Part shown: positions 29,277 through 40,136 of the stretch, one piece after another
Numbering within the stretch: the stretch's first letter is position 1
Layout of the letters: the number at the start of each line of letters is the position of its first letter
Origin: Pantoea sp. IMH
Lineage (GTDB): Bacteria > Pseudomonadota > Gammaproteobacteria > Enterobacterales > Enterobacteriaceae
DNA: 64,000 bases
Assembly (NCBI RefSeq): GCF_000599885.1
Contig: NZ_JFGT01000006.1
Span: 496,001 to 560,000 of the forward strand
Reading direction: 5' to 3'
Made by a program: the position numbers and the translations under genes
The notes under the pieces: model-generated
Seen by the model: the letters and a program-made list of their open reading frames with translations, nothing else
What the model was told of the DNA's origin: nothing
Databases searched by the model: none

Positions 29277-31299
29277 CCCTGACGGGCGCTGTTATGGCTG
29301 CCTCAGCCGGCAGCGCCTGGCTAAGCTGTGAAAGCGAACAAAACAGGCGCCAGATTATCCCCGCCAGCGCCTTATCCTCTGCATCTCCACCGGCAAGCTG
29401 AGTCACTCTTTTCTGTAATGCATCCAGGGTGGCATCAAGCCTGCCATGATTCACGCCGCGTTCGCTCATGATGTGATGCAAATCCTGTATCGTGCCCTCA
29501 CGTACCGCGTTATGAGTATAGGAATCCGTTTTCCACTCCCGTAACTGCCAGACAATATGCGAGCAGTTGAGCAGCACGACTCCCCAGCGCAGCAGCCACA
29601 ACCGGGCATTTTCATCGCGGCTGGCGTTAAGCTGATTGATTCGGTGATAAATCAGCGACTCGAAATGACTCTGGCTCAGGCGGGGATGGCGGCTTAACTG
29701 GTCGAGAAATTCGCGGCGTAGTGCACGAATATGGCGTCGGCTGCGACGCTTATCCGAACTGGGGCGCAGGATCTGGAACGCCAGCCAGGCAAGTAATACG
29801 CCACATACCTTCGCCAGATTGTCATTTAAAAATTGCCCGAAATCCCAGACCGGCGGATTCGTGACGGCTATAAAGGAACCCAGAAAGACAATCAGTTGCC
29901 CCCAGAGACTGGCAAATTTTTTCTGCTGAAGTTTAAAAAGCTGGAGCGTTATCAGCAGCGGAAAAAGGAAAAGTAAAAATTGCCACAGCACATCGACCTG
30001 GATCATCAGACCGAACTTAATCAGAAAGCTGAACAATGAGAGCAACAACAACGTTTTCATCAGCAGGGAAACGCTGTCAGAAGGTGACGGCGAGGATGAA
30101 TAGAGAACGCAACTGATGGCTGCCAGCGTCAGCGCTGCCTCGCCAGCATCCCACTGGGTGGTGAGAGTGAAGGCGCAGCCGAGCAGGATGACGACGAAGG
30201 TCCTGAGCGCGCTCCAGCTCGCCTCCGCGCTGTCCGTCTGCCTCGCCAGCGCCGGAACCGGCGGCGGAGAAAGGCGGGTATCCGCATCTGCATGTTCAAA
30301 CTGACGCAGCCAGCGGCTGGTATTGAGGTAGAGCCAGCAAAAATAGCGCAAACGGTGCCAGAAAGCATGATGCTGGTAGCCTGCCTGATCATCCGGCGCT
30401 GCGGTGCGGAGTATTAATGCCAGCCGGTATTTATCGACGGTGGGGCTGGCAAGCTCCTCCAGCAGCTGCGACAGCGCAGTAAACATTACCTCGGGCGGCT
30501 CTGACCAGTTCAGCAGCATGCGCCGCAGGCTGGAGATAACGCTGGTCAGGCGAAGCTGCTGATGCAGAATATAGTTCAGCACGTTATTCTGCCGGCGAAA
30601 GCGGTAGTGGCTCCAGAAAGCCTGAATACGCAGCAGGTTCATCGTCAGGATCTGGCTGATAACATTTTCATGGGCGCTACGGATCTGTCCGCTGGTTTCG
30701 CGCTGCAGCAGTAGCCCGGCATGCGTGAGCAGTTTAACGTGCATCTGTTTCAGGGAGTTTATCAGCGTATCGCCATCTGAAGTGCTGGGCAGAATCATCA
30801 TCATCAGCCCGCCACACAGTATGCCTGTGATAACTTCACAGACGCGAGCCTGAGTGATGACCCAAAGTTGCGAAATGTCGGTAATATTGACCGTGGTGAA
30901 GGCGATGATAGCGGCGGTATAGCCTGCCAGCGAGAACGCATAGGCCACGTTGTTCTGATAGTGGTTAGCAATCCAGGTACACAACGCCAGCCAGGCGGCG
31001 ATAGCAAAAGCAAAAAGCCAGGGCTCATTCAGCGTATGACCCGCGATCAGCAGGGCGGCAGCAGCCCCCAGCAGGCTGCCAGCGATACGGCCCAGACTTT
31101 TGCCGATAGCGCCGCCCAGCGTCGGGAAACTGACCACGGCCGCCGATGTCATCGCCCAGTATGGCTCATCCAGATCGAGCCCGTAGGCGATACTTAGTGC
31201 CAGGCACATGGCAATCGTATTGCGAAGCGCATAGCGCCACTGTGGCCCTGTCGCTTTAAACCAGGGAAGCTCACGCCACGTAAGGACTTTCAGGTTCAT
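29269..31299 (-). CDS. ydhK: FUSC/aromatic acid exporter family protein YdhK
   Basis: A 676-residue inner-membrane protein with two hydrophobic blocks (about residues 25-170 and 360-500), each followed by a cytoplasmic domain, typical of the AaeB/FUSC family. It is the last gene of the ydhIJK operon and probably exports organic acids or drugs with the periplasmic adaptor YdhJ. Its start overlaps the ydhJ stop by 4 bp (ATGA). Confidence 0.93.
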   Translation of the reverse strand: MNLKVLTWRELPWFKATGPQWRYALRNTIAMCLALSIAYGLDLDEPYWAMTSAAVVSFPTLGGAIGKSLGRIAGSLLGAAAALLIAGHTLNEPWLFAFAIAAWLALCTWIANHYQNNVAYAFSLAGYTAAIIAFTTVNITDISQLWVITQARVCEVITGILCGGLMMMILPSTSDGDTLINSLKQMHVKLLTHAGLLLQRETSGQIRSAHENVISQILTMNLLRIQAFWSHYRFRRQNNVLNYILHQQLRLTSVISSLRRMLLNWSEPPEVMFTALSQLLEELASPTVDKYRLALILRTAAPDDQAGYQHHAFWHRLRYFCWLYLNTSRWLRQFEHADADTRLSPPPVPALARQTDSAEASWSALRTFVVILLGCAFTLTTQWDAGEAALTLAAISCVLYSSSPSPSDSVSLLMKTLLLLSLFSFLIKFGLMIQVDVLWQFLLFLFPLLITLQLFKLQQKKFASLWGQLIVFLGSFIAVTNPPVWDFGQFLNDNLAKVCGVLLAWLAFQILRPSSDKRRSRRHIRALRREFLDQLSRHPRLSQSHFESLIYHRINQLNASRDENARLWLLRWGVVLLNCSHIVWQLREWKTDSYTHNAVREGTIQDLHHIMSERGVNHGRLDATLDALQKRVTQLAGGDAEDKALAGIIWRLFCSLSQLSQALPAEAAITAPVRVR

Positions 31300-32153
31300 G
31301 GCTGGATGGAGACGGTACAGGTAGTACCGGCGATCAAGGGTAAATGCGCCGGAACGTCAAGAAGGCGGATGCGGACAGGAACACGCTGCGCCAGACGGAC
31401 CCAGGGCACGTTGGGCTTGATATCCGGTATCAGGCCGCTGTTGGTTTCCACGCTTTGATCATAGATAGCGCGTCCGATACTTTCGACCTCGCCTTTCAGT
31501 TCACGATTATCGCTGTAAAGGCGGATGGTGGCGCGATAGCCTGGTTTGATATGGCGAAGTTTGGTCTCTTCGAAATAGCCGGTGACGTAAAATGAGTGGC
31601 TGTCTATCAACGCAAAAAGCGGCGTACCGCTGGTGGCGTAATTCCCAGGGCGGATCTGGAGATTACCCACCCAGCCATCGGTGGGGGCGAAAATCTGCGT
31701 CTGCGAAAGATTCCATTTTGCCCGAGCGAGCCGCGCCTCCGCCGCTTTTGCCGCCGAGGCCATCGCCTCTGCGTTCAGATTTGCCGCATCAAGTTCTTCA
31801 GCGGAAATGGTGTTGCGCGGCAAATTCTGCCGGCGACGGGCTTCATGCTGCGCCTTCATCAGATCGGATCGTGCCTGAGTAAGTGCGGCCTCTGCATCCA
31901 GTACTTCGATTCGCCAGGGCTCTTCCTCCAGCGTCACCAGTTTGGCTCCTTTGGCGACAAACTGGTTATCTTTTACCAGCAGTTGCGTAATCTTTCCGGA
32001 GACCTGCGGCGAGATGCTGACCAGTTCAGCCCGGACTTTGCCATCGCGGGTCCAGGGAGACTGCATATAGTAGTTCCACAGCCACCAGCCAGCCGTGAGG
32101 GCGGCGGCAAAAAAGAACAGCGTTATAAAATATTTAATCGTGCTGAATTTCAT
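31296..32153 (-). CDS. ydhJ: Membrane fusion protein YdhJ (HlyD family)
   Basis: A 285-residue periplasmic adaptor matching E. coli YdhJ in length. It has one N-terminal anchor ([19 protein letters not shown]), a lipoyl half-motif pair ([22 protein letters not shown] and [19 protein letters not shown]) with a coiled-coil hairpin between them, and a beta-barrel. The ATG at 32153 has GGGGGA upstream and overlaps the ydhI stop by 4 bp; the 13-codon upstream extension is rejected. Confidence 0.94.
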   Translation of the reverse strand: MKFSTIKYFITLFFFAAALTAGWWLWNYYMQSPWTRDGKVRAELVSISPQVSGKITQLLVKDNQFVAKGAKLVTLEEEPWRIEVLDAEAALTQARSDLMKAQHEARRRQNLPRNTISAEELDAANLNAEAMASAAKAAEARLARAKWNLSQTQIFAPTDGWVGNLQIRPGNYATSGTPLFALIDSHSFYVTGYFEETKLRHIKPGYRATIRLYSDNRELKGEVESIGRAIYDQSVETNSGLIPDIKPNVPWVRLAQRVPVRIRLLDVPAHLPLIAGTTCTVSIQP

Positions 32154-32389
32154 GCCATCCCCCTGAGCAGCCACGTCGCGGCGCTGACGCAAAGCACAAA
32201 CAGGGAGAGATCCAGCAGCGTCGGATGCCAGATTTCACCTGAGTACATCCAGTCACGCAGCAGCCGGTGCAGCAGCAGCCAGAGGAAAAAGCCCAGCAGC
32301 ACCGCCTTAAACAGCGGTGGAAAATAAACTGAAGCCCCGAAAACCAGGTCAGTTAGCGGTGAAGCAGAAGAAAATAGCCTATTGCTCAC
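32150..32389 (-). CDS. ydhI: DUF1656 small membrane protein YdhI
   Basis: A 79-residue protein with two hydrophobic helices and the family signature [18 protein letters not shown]. Such proteins precede HlyD/FUSC pairs in aromatic acid efflux operons. It is first in ydhIJK and divergent from slyA (142-bp gap), the regulator of this operon in E. coli. Confidence 0.95.
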   Translation of the reverse strand: MSNRLFSSASPLTDLVFGASVYFPPLFKAVLLGFFLWLLLHRLLRDWMYSGEIWHPTLLDLSLFVLCVSAATWLLRGMA

Positions 32390-32491
32390 GGAAGCGATCC
32401 TTCTTTCCGGGCAAGCCGCAGGGAGCCAGTGACGATCCCGGATGGGCGGATGCCGGATTTGTATTTTGTCCTGTAAACTCGCAGAATAGAG

Positions 32492-32497
32492 TAAAAT
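32492..32497 (+). promoter_or_regulatory. slyA: slyA promoter -10
   Basis: TAAAAT lies 35 bases before the slyA start, just upstream of the SlyA dyad. A TTGTCC at 32466 is a possible but widely spaced (20 bp) -35. Confidence 0.45.
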
Positions 32498-32509
32498 GCC
32501 GATTGATAG

Positions 32510-32521
32510 CTAGCAAGCTAA
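32510..32521. promoter_or_regulatory. SlyA autoregulatory site
   Basis: CTAGCAAGCTAA fits the SlyA consensus TTAGCAAGCTAA at 11 of 12 positions. It lies between the slyA -10 and its ribosome site, where binding would block early transcription, and is also within reach of the divergent ydhI promoter. Confidence 0.82.
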
Positions 32522-32531
32522 TTATAAGGAG

Positions 32532-32975
32532 ATGAAATTGGATACCCCTCTTGGCACGGATCTCTCAAGACTGGTTCGCATCTGGCGCTCGCTAATTGAC
32601 CAGCGGCTTAAGCCTCTGGCGCTCACGCAAACGCACTGGGTGACGCTGCACAACATTCATCAACTGCCGCCAGATCAGTCTCAAATCCAGCTGGCGAAAG
32701 CGATCGGTATTGAACAACCTTCGCTGGTGCGTACGCTCGATCAGCTGGAAGAGAAGGGGCTTATCACGCGCACAACCTGTGCAAGCGATCGTCGCGCGAA
32801 ACGCATCAAACTGACCACGGAAGCTGCACCGGTTATTGCTGAGGTTGAGCACGTCATTGACGCTACCCGCGATGATATTCTGGCCGGCATATCGCAACAG
32901 GACATCGATAAAATGGTCACGCTCGTCGCCCGTCTGGAGAAAAATATTCTTGAGCTGCAGCAGCGTGACGAATAA
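32532..32975 (+). CDS. slyA: MarR-family transcriptional regulator SlyA
   Basis: A 147-residue dimeric winged-helix regulator that counteracts H-NS and controls envelope and virulence genes. The core [20 protein letters not shown]...[13 protein letters not shown] is practically identical to the E. coli and Salmonella proteins; the C-terminal dimerisation helix is more variable. Ribosome site AAGGAG is at 32526-32531, which is close to the ATG; the TTG at 32538 is an alternative start used in some annotations. Confidence 0.96.
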   Translation: MKLDTPLGTDLSRLVRIWRSLIDQRLKPLALTQTHWVTLHNIHQLPPDQSQIQLAKAIGIEQPSLVRTLDQLEEKGLITRTTCASDRRAKRIKLTTEAAPVIAEVEHVIDATRDDILAGISQQDIDKMVTLVARLEKNILELQQRDE

Positions 32976-33001
32976 AAAACCGGCTTTCGCCGGTTTTTTT
33001 A
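32974..33001. terminator. Bidirectional terminator between slyA and slyB
   Basis: AAAAACCGGC and GCCGGTTTTT pair around TTTC, with T-runs on both strands. The two genes converge; the slyA stop is part of the left arm. Confidence 0.92.
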
Positions 33002-33008
33002 AAGCGGG

Positions 33009-33476
33009 TTATCGTGGTGAGACGGTAACCTGGCTGCCGTTGGAGGCGAGCATCACGCGCTGACCCACGGCATAGCGGCTTGCCGCCTGTTTCTGCACAA
33101 CCAGAATGGTATTGCCGTCATCCTTACGGATCTCCAGTTCCACGCCCTGGGCTTTATTCATTGCGCCCTGAACGCCTTGTCCTGCGACGCCGCCCGCCAC
33201 GGCACCCGCTGCCGTCGCCAGACTACGGCCTGCACCACCGCCAACAGTATTACCCAGGAAGCCACCCAGCACTGCACCGCCGATAGCACCGATCACATTA
33301 CTGTCATCACCGCCCTGAATCTGCACCGGACGTACAGAAACCAGCGTACCGTAAGAGACGCTTTGAACCTGTTTAGCTTCGTTGGCGCTATAAACATCGC
33401 CCGACAGCGTGTCGGTGTTGGTGCATCCTGCTAACGTCACGCCGGTAAGTGCCACGATTAGTAAACGTTTGAACAT
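33009..33476 (-). CDS. slyB: Outer membrane lipoprotein SlyB
   Basis: A 155-residue lipoprotein, the E. coli length. The lipobox is LAGC with Cys18. It has the glycine-zipper 2TM segment NVIGAIGGAVLGGFLGNTVGG...AAGAVAGGVAGQGV and a C-terminal beta domain. SlyB assembles into ring-like oligomers that protect the outer membrane under stress and belongs to the PhoPQ regulon in enterics. I chose the ATG at 33476 with GGGAG upstream rather than the 25-codon extension. Confidence 0.96.
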   Translation of the reverse strand: MFKRLLIVALTGVTLAGCTNTDTLSGDVYSANEAKQVQSVSYGTLVSVRPVQIQGGDDSNVIGAIGGAVLGGFLGNTVGGGAGRSLATAAGAVAGGVAGQGVQGAMNKAQGVELEIRKDDGNTILVVQKQAASRYAVGQRVMLASNGSQVTVSPR

Positions 33477-33760
33477 CGTCATAACTCCCTTTTTTATCGA
33501 AGTGTTGCGGAGACGCATGCAACGACCAGTAGCCCTAATTATATGGCACAAGTCGGGCCTGTTTCATCCAATTACATAAAAAAACTGTTTAAGATCGTAA
33601 GTGAGGTGAGTTAAACACCTCTTCAATCGACCTGACAACAGATAAACAGGCAGGCAAGCGATACCAGACTCAAAAAAGCGAGTTAAACATAGAATTACCC
33701 CGGCAATTTTGCGAGGCTGTATGAAGAACCTCACTTTTACTGATGCAGGTAAGGCCAACA

Positions 33761-34882
33761 ATGAAATCAGGACGTTATATTGGCGTTATGTCAGGCACCA
33801 GCCTTGACGGCGTTGACGTGGTACTGGCGGCGATTGATGAACGGATGGTGGCCCAGCAGGCCAGCTACTGTCACCCCATACCTGGCGCGCTGCGTCAGGA
33901 AATTCTGGCGGTGTGCCAGGGGCAAACCCTGACGCTTTCACAGCTTGGTCAGCTTGACACCCGGCTGGGGCGGCTCTTTGCCGAAGCGGTCCAGACGCTG
34001 TTAACGCGTCAGGGACTGGAAAAAGAAGATATTACCGCTATCGGCTGTCATGGCCAGACAGTCTGGCATGAACCCCAGGGCGATGCGCCCAACACCCTGC
34101 AAATTGGCGATAATAATCAGCTGGTTGCCGCGACAGGTATTACTGTCGTGGGCGATTTTCGTCGTCGTGATATGGCGATTGGCGGACAGGGCGCTCCGCT
34201 GGTACCCGCTTTCCACGAAGCGATCCTGATGCATCCTGGCGAACGGCGGATGGTGCTTAATATTGGCGGTATCGCCAATTTATCCCTGCTTATTCCCGGC
34301 AAGCCGGTAGGGGGCTACGATACCGGGCCAGGTAATATGCTGCTGGACGCCTGGATCTGGCGACACCGGGGAAAACGCTACGATCAGGATGGCGAATGGG
34401 GTAGCCGTGGTCGTGTTGTCTATCCTCTATTGCAGGAGTTGCTCTCCGATCCCTGGTTTGCTCTGTCTGCGCCGAAGTCGACCGGAAGAGAGCATTTTAA
34501 TCTGATGTGGATTGAACAACGGCTTTCACGCTTTCCGGGACTTGCACCGGAAGATGTACAGGCAACATTGGTTGAACTGACGGCAACCACCATCGCCGAG
34601 CAGGTGATGTTAAGCGGAGGCTGCGAGCGCCTGCTGGTCTGCGGCGGCGGCAGCCGCAACCCACTGCTTATGACGCGGCTCGCTGCGCTGCTTGCCGGCA
34701 CGGAAGTGATGCCGACCGACGAGGCCGGGATCAGCGGTGACGATATGGAAGCGCTCGCCTTTGCCTGGCTGGCTTACCGCACGCTTTCAGGTCAGTCCGG
34801 CAATCTGCCTTCAGTCACAGGTGCGCGGGAGCCTTCGGTGCTCGGCGCGATTTATCCGGCAAATACCTCAGGCTGCTTCTAA
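33761..34882 (+). CDS. anmK: Anhydro-N-acetylmuramic acid kinase
   Basis: A 373-residue sugar kinase that phosphorylates and opens 1,6-anhydroMurNAc from recycled peptidoglycan to MurNAc-6-P. ATPase motifs of the ASKHA fold are present: [15 protein letters not shown] at the N-terminus, [32 protein letters not shown] and GGYDTGPGN. The start at 33761 (MKSGRYIG) fits the family. Downstream genes mliC and pdxH follow in the same direction. Confidence 0.96.
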   Translation: MKSGRYIGVMSGTSLDGVDVVLAAIDERMVAQQASYCHPIPGALRQEILAVCQGQTLTLSQLGQLDTRLGRLFAEAVQTLLTRQGLEKEDITAIGCHGQTVWHEPQGDAPNTLQIGDNNQLVAATGITVVGDFRRRDMAIGGQGAPLVPAFHEAILMHPGERRMVLNIGGIANLSLLIPGKPVGGYDTGPGNMLLDAWIWRHRGKRYDQDGEWGSRGRVVYPLLQELLSDPWFALSAPKSTGREHFNLMWIEQRLSRFPGLAPEDVQATLVELTATTIAEQVMLSGGCERLLVCGGGSRNPLLMTRLAALLAGTEVMPTDEAGISGDDMEALAFAWLAYRTLSGQSGNLPSVTGAREPSVLGAIYPANTSGCF

Positions 34883-34930
34883 CCTGAGCGCAGAGCAGAA
34901 CTCAAACGTCCTTACGCGACAGGAGCAATT

Positions 34931-35239
34931 ATGCGTATCTCATTGCTGGCAGGCGTAGCCATGCTGCTTTCAGGCTGTAGCTTGCTGAACGTCCAGGAGC
35001 CGCAAAAAACGCTGCATTACACATGCGGTACGATGCCGCTCACCGTACAGCTCGATAACGCGCAACAGCAAGTCCAACTGATTCTGGACGGTAAGCCGCT
35101 GACGCTGACGCAGGAGGTTGCCGCTTCAGGAACACGCTACAGTGACGGCACCTATCTTTTCTGGTCGAAAGGGCGTGACGCGTTCATTGAGCGCAACGAT
35201 AAAGTTATCGTTAATGACTGCCGCCTCAATCCGGGTTAA
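34931..35239 (+). CDS. mliC: Membrane-bound lysozyme inhibitor MliC
   Basis: A 102-residue lipoprotein with lipobox LSGC (Cys16). It blocks C-type lysozyme from the outer membrane. The mature domain has the two paired Cys (YTCGTM and NDCRL) and the inhibitor loop SGTRYSDGTYLFWSKGRDAFI that inserts into the lysozyme active site. It lies 48 bp downstream of anmK. Confidence 0.94.
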   Translation: MRISLLAGVAMLLSGCSLLNVQEPQKTLHYTCGTMPLTVQLDNAQQQVQLILDGKPLTLTQEVAASGTRYSDGTYLFWSKGRDAFIERNDKVIVNDCRLNPG

Positions 35240-35302
35240 CGCGTTGAAATTCCACCGAGTGAGGCGCACAATGCGCTATCCTTTTCAGCCGAAACCTGAG
35301 CC

Positions 35303-35956
35303 ATGAACGAAGAAAACTTACAGCACATTGCCCATCTGCGCCGTGAATATACCCGTGGCGGCCTGCGCCGCAAAGATCTTCCTGCCGATCCGCTGATGCT
35401 GTTTGAAAAGTGGCTCGGACAGGCCGTTGAGGCGCAGCTGCCCGATCCGACCGCCATGAGCGTGGCGACGGTGGATGAACATGGTCAGCCTTATCAGCGT
35501 ATCGTGCTGCTCAAGCACGTTGACCAGCAGGGCATGGTTTTTTACACCAACCTCGGCAGCCGCAAAGCTCACCATCTTGAAAACAACCCACGCATCAGCC
35601 TGCTTTTCCCCTGGCACATGCTTGAGCGGCAGGTGATGGTGCTGGGCCGCGTGGAAAAGCTTTCACTGTTAGAAGTGATGAAATATTTCCACAGCCGTCC
35701 CCGTGACAGTCAGATCGGCGCCTGGGTGTCGAAACAGTCAAATCGCATTTCAGCGCGCGGCGTGCTGGAGAGCAAGTTTCTGGAACTGAAGCAGAAATTC
35801 CAGCAGGGCGAAGTGCCGCTACCGAGCTTCTGGGGCGGCTATCGCATCACCATAGACTCGATGGAGTTCTGGCAGGGGGGCGAACACCGCCTTCATGACC
35901 GCTTTTTTTACCAGCGTGAAGCGGATGGCTGGAAAATCGATCGCCTGGCGCCCTGA
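35303..35956 (+). CDS. pdxH: Pyridoxamine/pyridoxine 5'-phosphate oxidase
   Basis: A 217-residue FMN enzyme that makes pyridoxal 5'-phosphate from PNP or PMP. It matches E. coli PdxH (218). Key stretches include [48 protein letters not shown] and the C-terminal [15 protein letters not shown]. The vitamin B6 kinase pdxY lies 1.5 kb downstream, with tyrS between. Confidence 0.97.
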   Translation: MNEENLQHIAHLRREYTRGGLRRKDLPADPLMLFEKWLGQAVEAQLPDPTAMSVATVDEHGQPYQRIVLLKHVDQQGMVFYTNLGSRKAHHLENNPRISLLFPWHMLERQVMVLGRVEKLSLLEVMKYFHSRPRDSQIGAWVSKQSNRISARGVLESKFLELKQKFQQGEVPLPSFWGGYRITIDSMEFWQGGEHRLHDRFFYQREADGWKIDRLAP

Positions 35957-36089
35957 ACCCACGAAATAATGCCGTTAAGCGCTGGCACAGAGCGCGCCTG
36001 CGCTTTATTCTATACCCCTTATTTTATCCGCTAGTCAGCGGAAAGCTGTGTACCAGCATAGGTGCAGACTTTTTTTTATGGAGTCACAG

Positions 36090-37364
36090 ATGGCCAGCAG
36101 TAACCTGATCAAACAATTGCAAGAGCGGGGCCTGGTAGCCCAGGTAACGGACGAAGAGGCGTTAGCAGAACGACTGGCGCAGGGGCCAATCGCACTCTAT
36201 TGCGGCTTTGATCCAACCGCGGACAGCTTGCATTTGGGGCATCTGGTCCCGCTCCTCTGCCTGAAACGTTTTCAGGATGCCGGTCACCGTCCGGTTGCGC
36301 TGGTCGGTGGAGCGACCGGGCTGATCGGCGATCCAAGTTTCAAAGCGGCCGAGCGTAAGCTAAATACTGCCGATACGGTCAATGAATGGGTGGAGAAAAT
36401 CCGCCAGCAGGTCGCCCCTTTCCTGGACTTTGATTGCGGTGAAAACAGCGCCATCGCCGCGAATAACTATGACTGGTTTGGCAGTATGAATGTGCTGACC
36501 TTCCTGCGCGATATCGGCAAGCATTTCTCCGTTAATCAGATGATTAATAAAGAAGCGGTCAAACAGCGTCTGAACCGCGACGACCAGGGCATCTCCTTCA
36601 CCGAGTTCTCTTATAATCTGCTGCAGGGCTACGATTTTGCCTGCCTTAACGAACGCTATGGCGTGGCGTTGCAGATTGGTGGCTCCGATCAGTGGGGAAA
36701 CATCACCTCAGGTATCGATCTGACCCGTCGCCTGCACCAGAATCAGGTATTTGGTCTGACCGTGCCGCTGATCACCAAAGCGGACGGCACAAAATTTGGA
36801 AAAACGGAAGGTGGCGCAGTCTGGCTTGATGCCAAAAAAACCAGCCCGTACAAATTCTACCAGTTCTGGATTAATACTGCGGATGCGGACGTTTACCGCT
36901 TCCTGAAGTTCTTTACTTTTATGAGCGCTGAGGAGATCGCGGCGCTGGAAGAGGAAGATAAAAACAGTGGTAAGGCGCCTCGCGCGCAGTACGTTCTGGC
37001 CGAAAAGGTGACCCGCCTTGTGCACGGTGAAGAGGGTCTGGCAGCCGCGCAGCGTATCACCCAGAGTCTCTTCTCCGGGGCGCTGAGCGAGATGACGGAA
37101 GCGGATTTTGAGCAGCTGGCTCAGGATGGTATGCCGATCATCGAACTGGCACCGGGTCAGGATCTGCAACAGGCGATGGTAGATGGCGAGCTGGCGCCGT
37201 CACGCGGTCAGGCCCGCAAGCTGATCGATTCTAAAGCCGTCAGCATCAACGGTGAGCTTCAGCTCAGTGCGGAATACGCCTTTGCAGAAAGCGATCGTCT
37301 GTTCGGCCGCTTTACGCTGCTGCGCCGCGGCAAGAAAAACTACAGCCTGATTGTCTGGAAATAA
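36090..37364 (+). CDS. tyrS: Tyrosyl-tRNA synthetase
   Basis: A 424-residue class I synthetase, the E. coli length, charging tRNA-Tyr. The HIGH-type motif is HLGH (in [11 protein letters not shown]), the tyrosine pocket includes [10 protein letters not shown] and GGSDQWGN, and the KMSKS-type motif is KFGKT. An S4 domain closes the protein ([19 protein letters not shown]). The start [11 protein letters not shown] is chosen over the 14-codon upstream extension. Confidence 0.98.
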   Translation: MASSNLIKQLQERGLVAQVTDEEALAERLAQGPIALYCGFDPTADSLHLGHLVPLLCLKRFQDAGHRPVALVGGATGLIGDPSFKAAERKLNTADTVNEWVEKIRQQVAPFLDFDCGENSAIAANNYDWFGSMNVLTFLRDIGKHFSVNQMINKEAVKQRLNRDDQGISFTEFSYNLLQGYDFACLNERYGVALQIGGSDQWGNITSGIDLTRRLHQNQVFGLTVPLITKADGTKFGKTEGGAVWLDAKKTSPYKFYQFWINTADADVYRFLKFFTFMSAEEIAALEEEDKNSGKAPRAQYVLAEKVTRLVHGEEGLAAAQRITQSLFSGALSEMTEADFEQLAQDGMPIIELAPGQDLQQAMVDGELAPSRGQARKLIDSKAVSINGELQLSAEYAFAESDRLFGRFTLLRRGKKNYSLIVWK

Positions 37365-37375
37365 CAGTAGTATTC

Positions 37376-37400
37376 AGGCCGGTCTGACCGGCCTTTCTTC
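37376..37400 (+). terminator. tyrS terminator
   Basis: AGGCCGGT and ACCGGCCT pair around CTG and are followed by TTCTTC. The T-run is short, so read-through into pdxY, 22 bp on, is likely. Confidence 0.65.
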
Positions 37401-37421
37401 AGGCGGGGTAGCAGGGACAAC

Positions 37422-38282
37422 ATGAAAAATATACTCTCCATCCAATCACATACCGTTTTTGGCCACGCGGGCAACAGCGCATCAGAATTTCCGATGCGCC
37501 GCATGGGCGCTAACGTCTGGCCTCTGAATACGGTGCAGTTTTCTAACCATACGCAGTATGGTCACTGGACCGGCGTGGTGATGCCAGCGACCCATCTCAC
37601 CGACATTGTTAAAGGCATTGCCGATATCGACAGGCTGAAAACCTGCGATGCGGTACTGAGCGGCTATCTGGGGTCGGCTGAACAGGGGGAGCAGATTCTG
37701 GCGATCGTGCGTCAGGTAAAGGAAGCGAATCCTGATGCCTGGTACTTCTGCGATCCGGTGATGGGCCATCCCGAAAAAGGCTGTATCGTGGCGCCCGGCG
37801 TGGCTGAGTTTCACACCCGCTCGGCACTGCCCGCCAGTGATATTATCGCGCCGAATTTGCTCGAACTGGAAATGCTCAGCGGCGAAACCGTCACCGATGT
37901 GGAACAGGCGGTTAAGTCAGCGCGCAATCTGATTGCCAGCGGGCCGAAAGTGGTGCTGGTGAAGCATCTGGCCCGTGCTGGCCGGCGCAGCGACCGCTTT
38001 GAAATGCTACTGGTTACCGCCGGTGAAGCCTGGCACATCAGCCGTCCGCTGATCGATTTTGGCGTTCGCCAGCCTGTGGGCGTGGGCGATCTGACCAGCG
38101 GGTTACTGCTGGTCAATCTGCTGCAGGGCAAATCACTGCAGGATGCCCTGGAGCACATTACTGCGGCGGTGTATGAAGTGATGCTGAAAACCCATCAGAT
38201 GGGCGAGTATGAACTCCAGCTGGTGGCGGCACAGGAAGGTATTGCCAATCCGCAACAGCATTTTGCGGCGGAAAAGCTCTGA
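37422..38282 (+). CDS. pdxY: Pyridoxal kinase PdxY
   Basis: A 286-residue ribokinase-fold enzyme that salvages pyridoxal to PLP. It matches E. coli PdxY (287) from [20 protein letters not shown]. The substrate-side motifs [13 protein letters not shown] and the anion-hole region [17 protein letters not shown] with its catalytic Asp are present. It follows tyrS as in E. coli. Confidence 0.96.
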   Translation: MKNILSIQSHTVFGHAGNSASEFPMRRMGANVWPLNTVQFSNHTQYGHWTGVVMPATHLTDIVKGIADIDRLKTCDAVLSGYLGSAEQGEQILAIVRQVKEANPDAWYFCDPVMGHPEKGCIVAPGVAEFHTRSALPASDIIAPNLLELEMLSGETVTDVEQAVKSARNLIASGPKVVLVKHLARAGRRSDRFEMLLVTAGEAWHISRPLIDFGVRQPVGVGDLTSGLLLVNLLQGKSLQDALEHITAAVYEVMLKTHQMGEYELQLVAAQEGIANPQQHFAAEKL

Positions 38283-38285
38283 ACA

Positions 38286-38324
38286 TAAGGTTCCCCTGCG
38301 CCGCGCAAGGGAGCCTTTTCCCCA
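38286..38324 (+). terminator. pdxY terminator
   Basis: AGGTTCCCCTGCGC pairs imperfectly with GCGCAAGGGAGCCT and is followed by TTTTCCCC. It starts 4 bp after the pdxY stop. Confidence 0.65.
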
Positions 38325-38400
38325 TTGTCATTCTCTTCAGGCGATTGATTAAGCCATCACCCATCTGAACGCTAAAAAGCCTCTAATCGCTGGTTTGCGA

Positions 38401-39024
38401 TTAGTGCGCACCGGGAACATCCTCCAGACCTTCCGCCTGCAGCGCCGCCGCCACGGCAGGCCGTTCTGCGACCCGCTCAAACCACACTGCCAGCGCATCC
38501 ATGCCGGTCAGCGTCAGCTTCGCTGCTTTCGCCCAGCGCACGACCGTAAACAGACAGGCATCTGCGACGGTGAAATGCTGGCCCATCAGCCATTGCCTGT
38601 CGTTAACCTCATCATTCAGCCACTGGAAGTTTTTCTGTAATCGATTGCGGATCGTCAGCGAGCACTCGTCAGGAATGTCCTCGCTGTAAAGGAGATAAAA
38701 AGGGGCCTGCAGATCGGTGGCGATAAAGTTGAGCCACGCCAGCGTCTGATAACGGCCAACGCAGCCTGCAGGGGCCAGCAGCCGGCGATCGGGTTTCAGA
38801 TCGGCAATATACTGAACGATCGCCACGGTTTCCGTTAATACCGTGCCGTCATCCAGCTCCAGCGCAGGAACTTTGCCCTTAGGATTAAGGGCGAAGTAAT
38901 CCTGATTTTGCTCGGTTTTTTTGCTCGTCAAATCGACCGAAACCGCGGTGAAATCAAGCCCCGATTCCCGCAGAACAATATGTGGCGAAAGCGAACAGGC
39001 CCCGGCCTTAAAATAGAGTTTCAT
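38401..39024 (-). CDS. gstA: Glutathione S-transferase, beta class
   Basis: A 207-residue GST matching E. coli GstA, conjugating glutathione to electrophiles. The beta-class Cys10 is present (MKLYFKAGACSL), as are the thioredoxin-fold cis-Pro (GKVPALELDDG) and the GSH-binding TET. However, position 106, which is a catalytic His in E. coli GstA (IATELHKGF), is Gln here (IATDLQAPF). The C-terminus has a seven-residue tail beyond the E. coli end. Confidence 0.9.
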   Translation of the reverse strand: MKLYFKAGACSLSPHIVLRESGLDFTAVSVDLTSKKTEQNQDYFALNPKGKVPALELDDGTVLTETVAIVQYIADLKPDRRLLAPAGCVGRYQTLAWLNFIATDLQAPFYLLYSEDIPDECSLTIRNRLQKNFQWLNDEVNDRQWLMGQHFTVADACLFTVVRWAKAAKLTLTGMDALAVWFERVAERPAVAAALQAEGLEDVPGAH

Positions 39025-39099
39025 ACATGCTCCTTTAGCTCAGTAGCGAAAGCTCTTATGAGCTTACTGCAACTGGCTAAAAAAAGAGCACGGCAAACG

Positions 39100-40041
39100 T
39101 CAGATTTGCTGATAATCAGACCCTTTCTTAACCGGCGTCATGCTTTCCGTCTGCAGGCACGGCAGGGCCGACAGGGTTTTCCGTGCCATATCCCAGAATA
39201 CCCGTACTTTTGCGGGCATATATTTCAGGTTTTGCGTCACCAGCTGTACAGGCAGCGCCGCAGGCCGTGAATCCGCTAAGACCTCACACAGCGTACCCTG
39301 CTGGAGATCATCATATGCCTGATAGGAGAGCAGTCGCGTAATACCTTTGCCTGCTCTGGCGGCAATCAGCTGCGTTTCCACCTCATTAACCATAAACGTC
39401 GGCTGGATACGCACGCGCTCCTGGCTGCTGGCCGGACCAAAACGCCACTCTCTCAGCGAGCTGACCGACGTCCCCGCTATCAGCCTGTGGGCCGCTAAAT
39501 CCGCCGGGGATTGCGGGCAACCGGCACGGGCCAGATAGTCAGGACTGGCCAGCAGAATGCGCTGCACGGTGCCGGCCTCCACGGCCACCAGCGAGGAGTC
39601 ACGAAGCTGGCCGATGCGGACCGCGATGTCTAATCCCTGTTCCAGCAAATCCTGATAGCTGTCATTAAGCAGCAGTTCAACCTGGATGCCGGGATAGCGT
39701 TCAATAAACTCCAGCACCAGCGGAGTAAGATGCCTGCGTCCAAACTGCACCGGCGCGGTAATACGTAATAAACCATTGAGCTGCGATCGGGAGGCATAAC
39801 CAATAGCCTGCTGATAGTCGTTTAACACTGTTTTCGCCCGCTCGTACAGCGCGAGACCTGCGGGAGTCGGCGACATATTACGCGTGGTCCGCTCAATCAG
39901 GCTTGCGGCAAAACGGCTTTCCAGCGAGGCGAGCGCACGGGTGATCGCAGGCGGAGAGCGTCGCAGTTTTCGGGCAGCGGCGGCCAGACTCCCTTGCTGT
40001 ACCACCGCCACAAACACCTCAAGTTCATCCAGTTTGTCCAT
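39100..40041 (-). CDS. LysR-type regulator of the adjacent GST/flavoprotein pair
   Basis: A 313-residue LysR protein with N-terminal winged helix (GSLAAAARKLRRSPPAITRALASLE) and a full effector domain. I chose the start at 40041 (MDKLDELEVFV), typical for the family; the open frame runs 78 codons further without similarity. It is divergent from the genes at 40137 and 40757 with a 95-bp gap that holds two TTGC...GCAA dyads, so it very likely controls them. The ligand is unknown. This gene and the next two are absent between gstA and dtpA in E. coli. Confidence 0.9.
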   Translation of the reverse strand: MDKLDELEVFVAVVQQGSLAAAARKLRRSPPAITRALASLESRFAASLIERTTRNMSPTPAGLALYERAKTVLNDYQQAIGYASRSQLNGLLRITAPVQFGRRHLTPLVLEFIERYPGIQVELLLNDSYQDLLEQGLDIAVRIGQLRDSSLVAVEAGTVQRILLASPDYLARAGCPQSPADLAAHRLIAGTSVSSLREWRFGPASSQERVRIQPTFMVNEVETQLIAARAGKGITRLLSYQAYDDLQQGTLCEVLADSRPAALPVQLVTQNLKYMPAKVRVFWDMARKTLSALPCLQTESMTPVKKGSDYQQI

Positions 40042-40068
40042 TATTCTTCCGCAGAATGAAATTATGAA

Positions 40069-40103
40069 TTGCCATATTGCAAGTTTCCCGTCGTTTGCTG
40101 CAA
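40069..40103. promoter_or_regulatory. Candidate LysR operator pair
   Basis: Two inverted TTGC...GCAA elements lie in the divergent gap: TTGCCATATTGCAA at 40069-40082 and TTGCTGCAA at 40095-40103. A pair of related dyads about one to two helix turns apart is typical of LysR regulator sites. Confidence 0.45.
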
Positions 40104-40136
40104 GAGTAAGCTCGGAAAAAACAAGAGGAGAAAACG

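Noticed and set aside
33563..33700. PhoP-box-like TGTTTA motifs near slyB
   Set aside because: Single TGTTTA half-sites occur, but no properly spaced pair was found.
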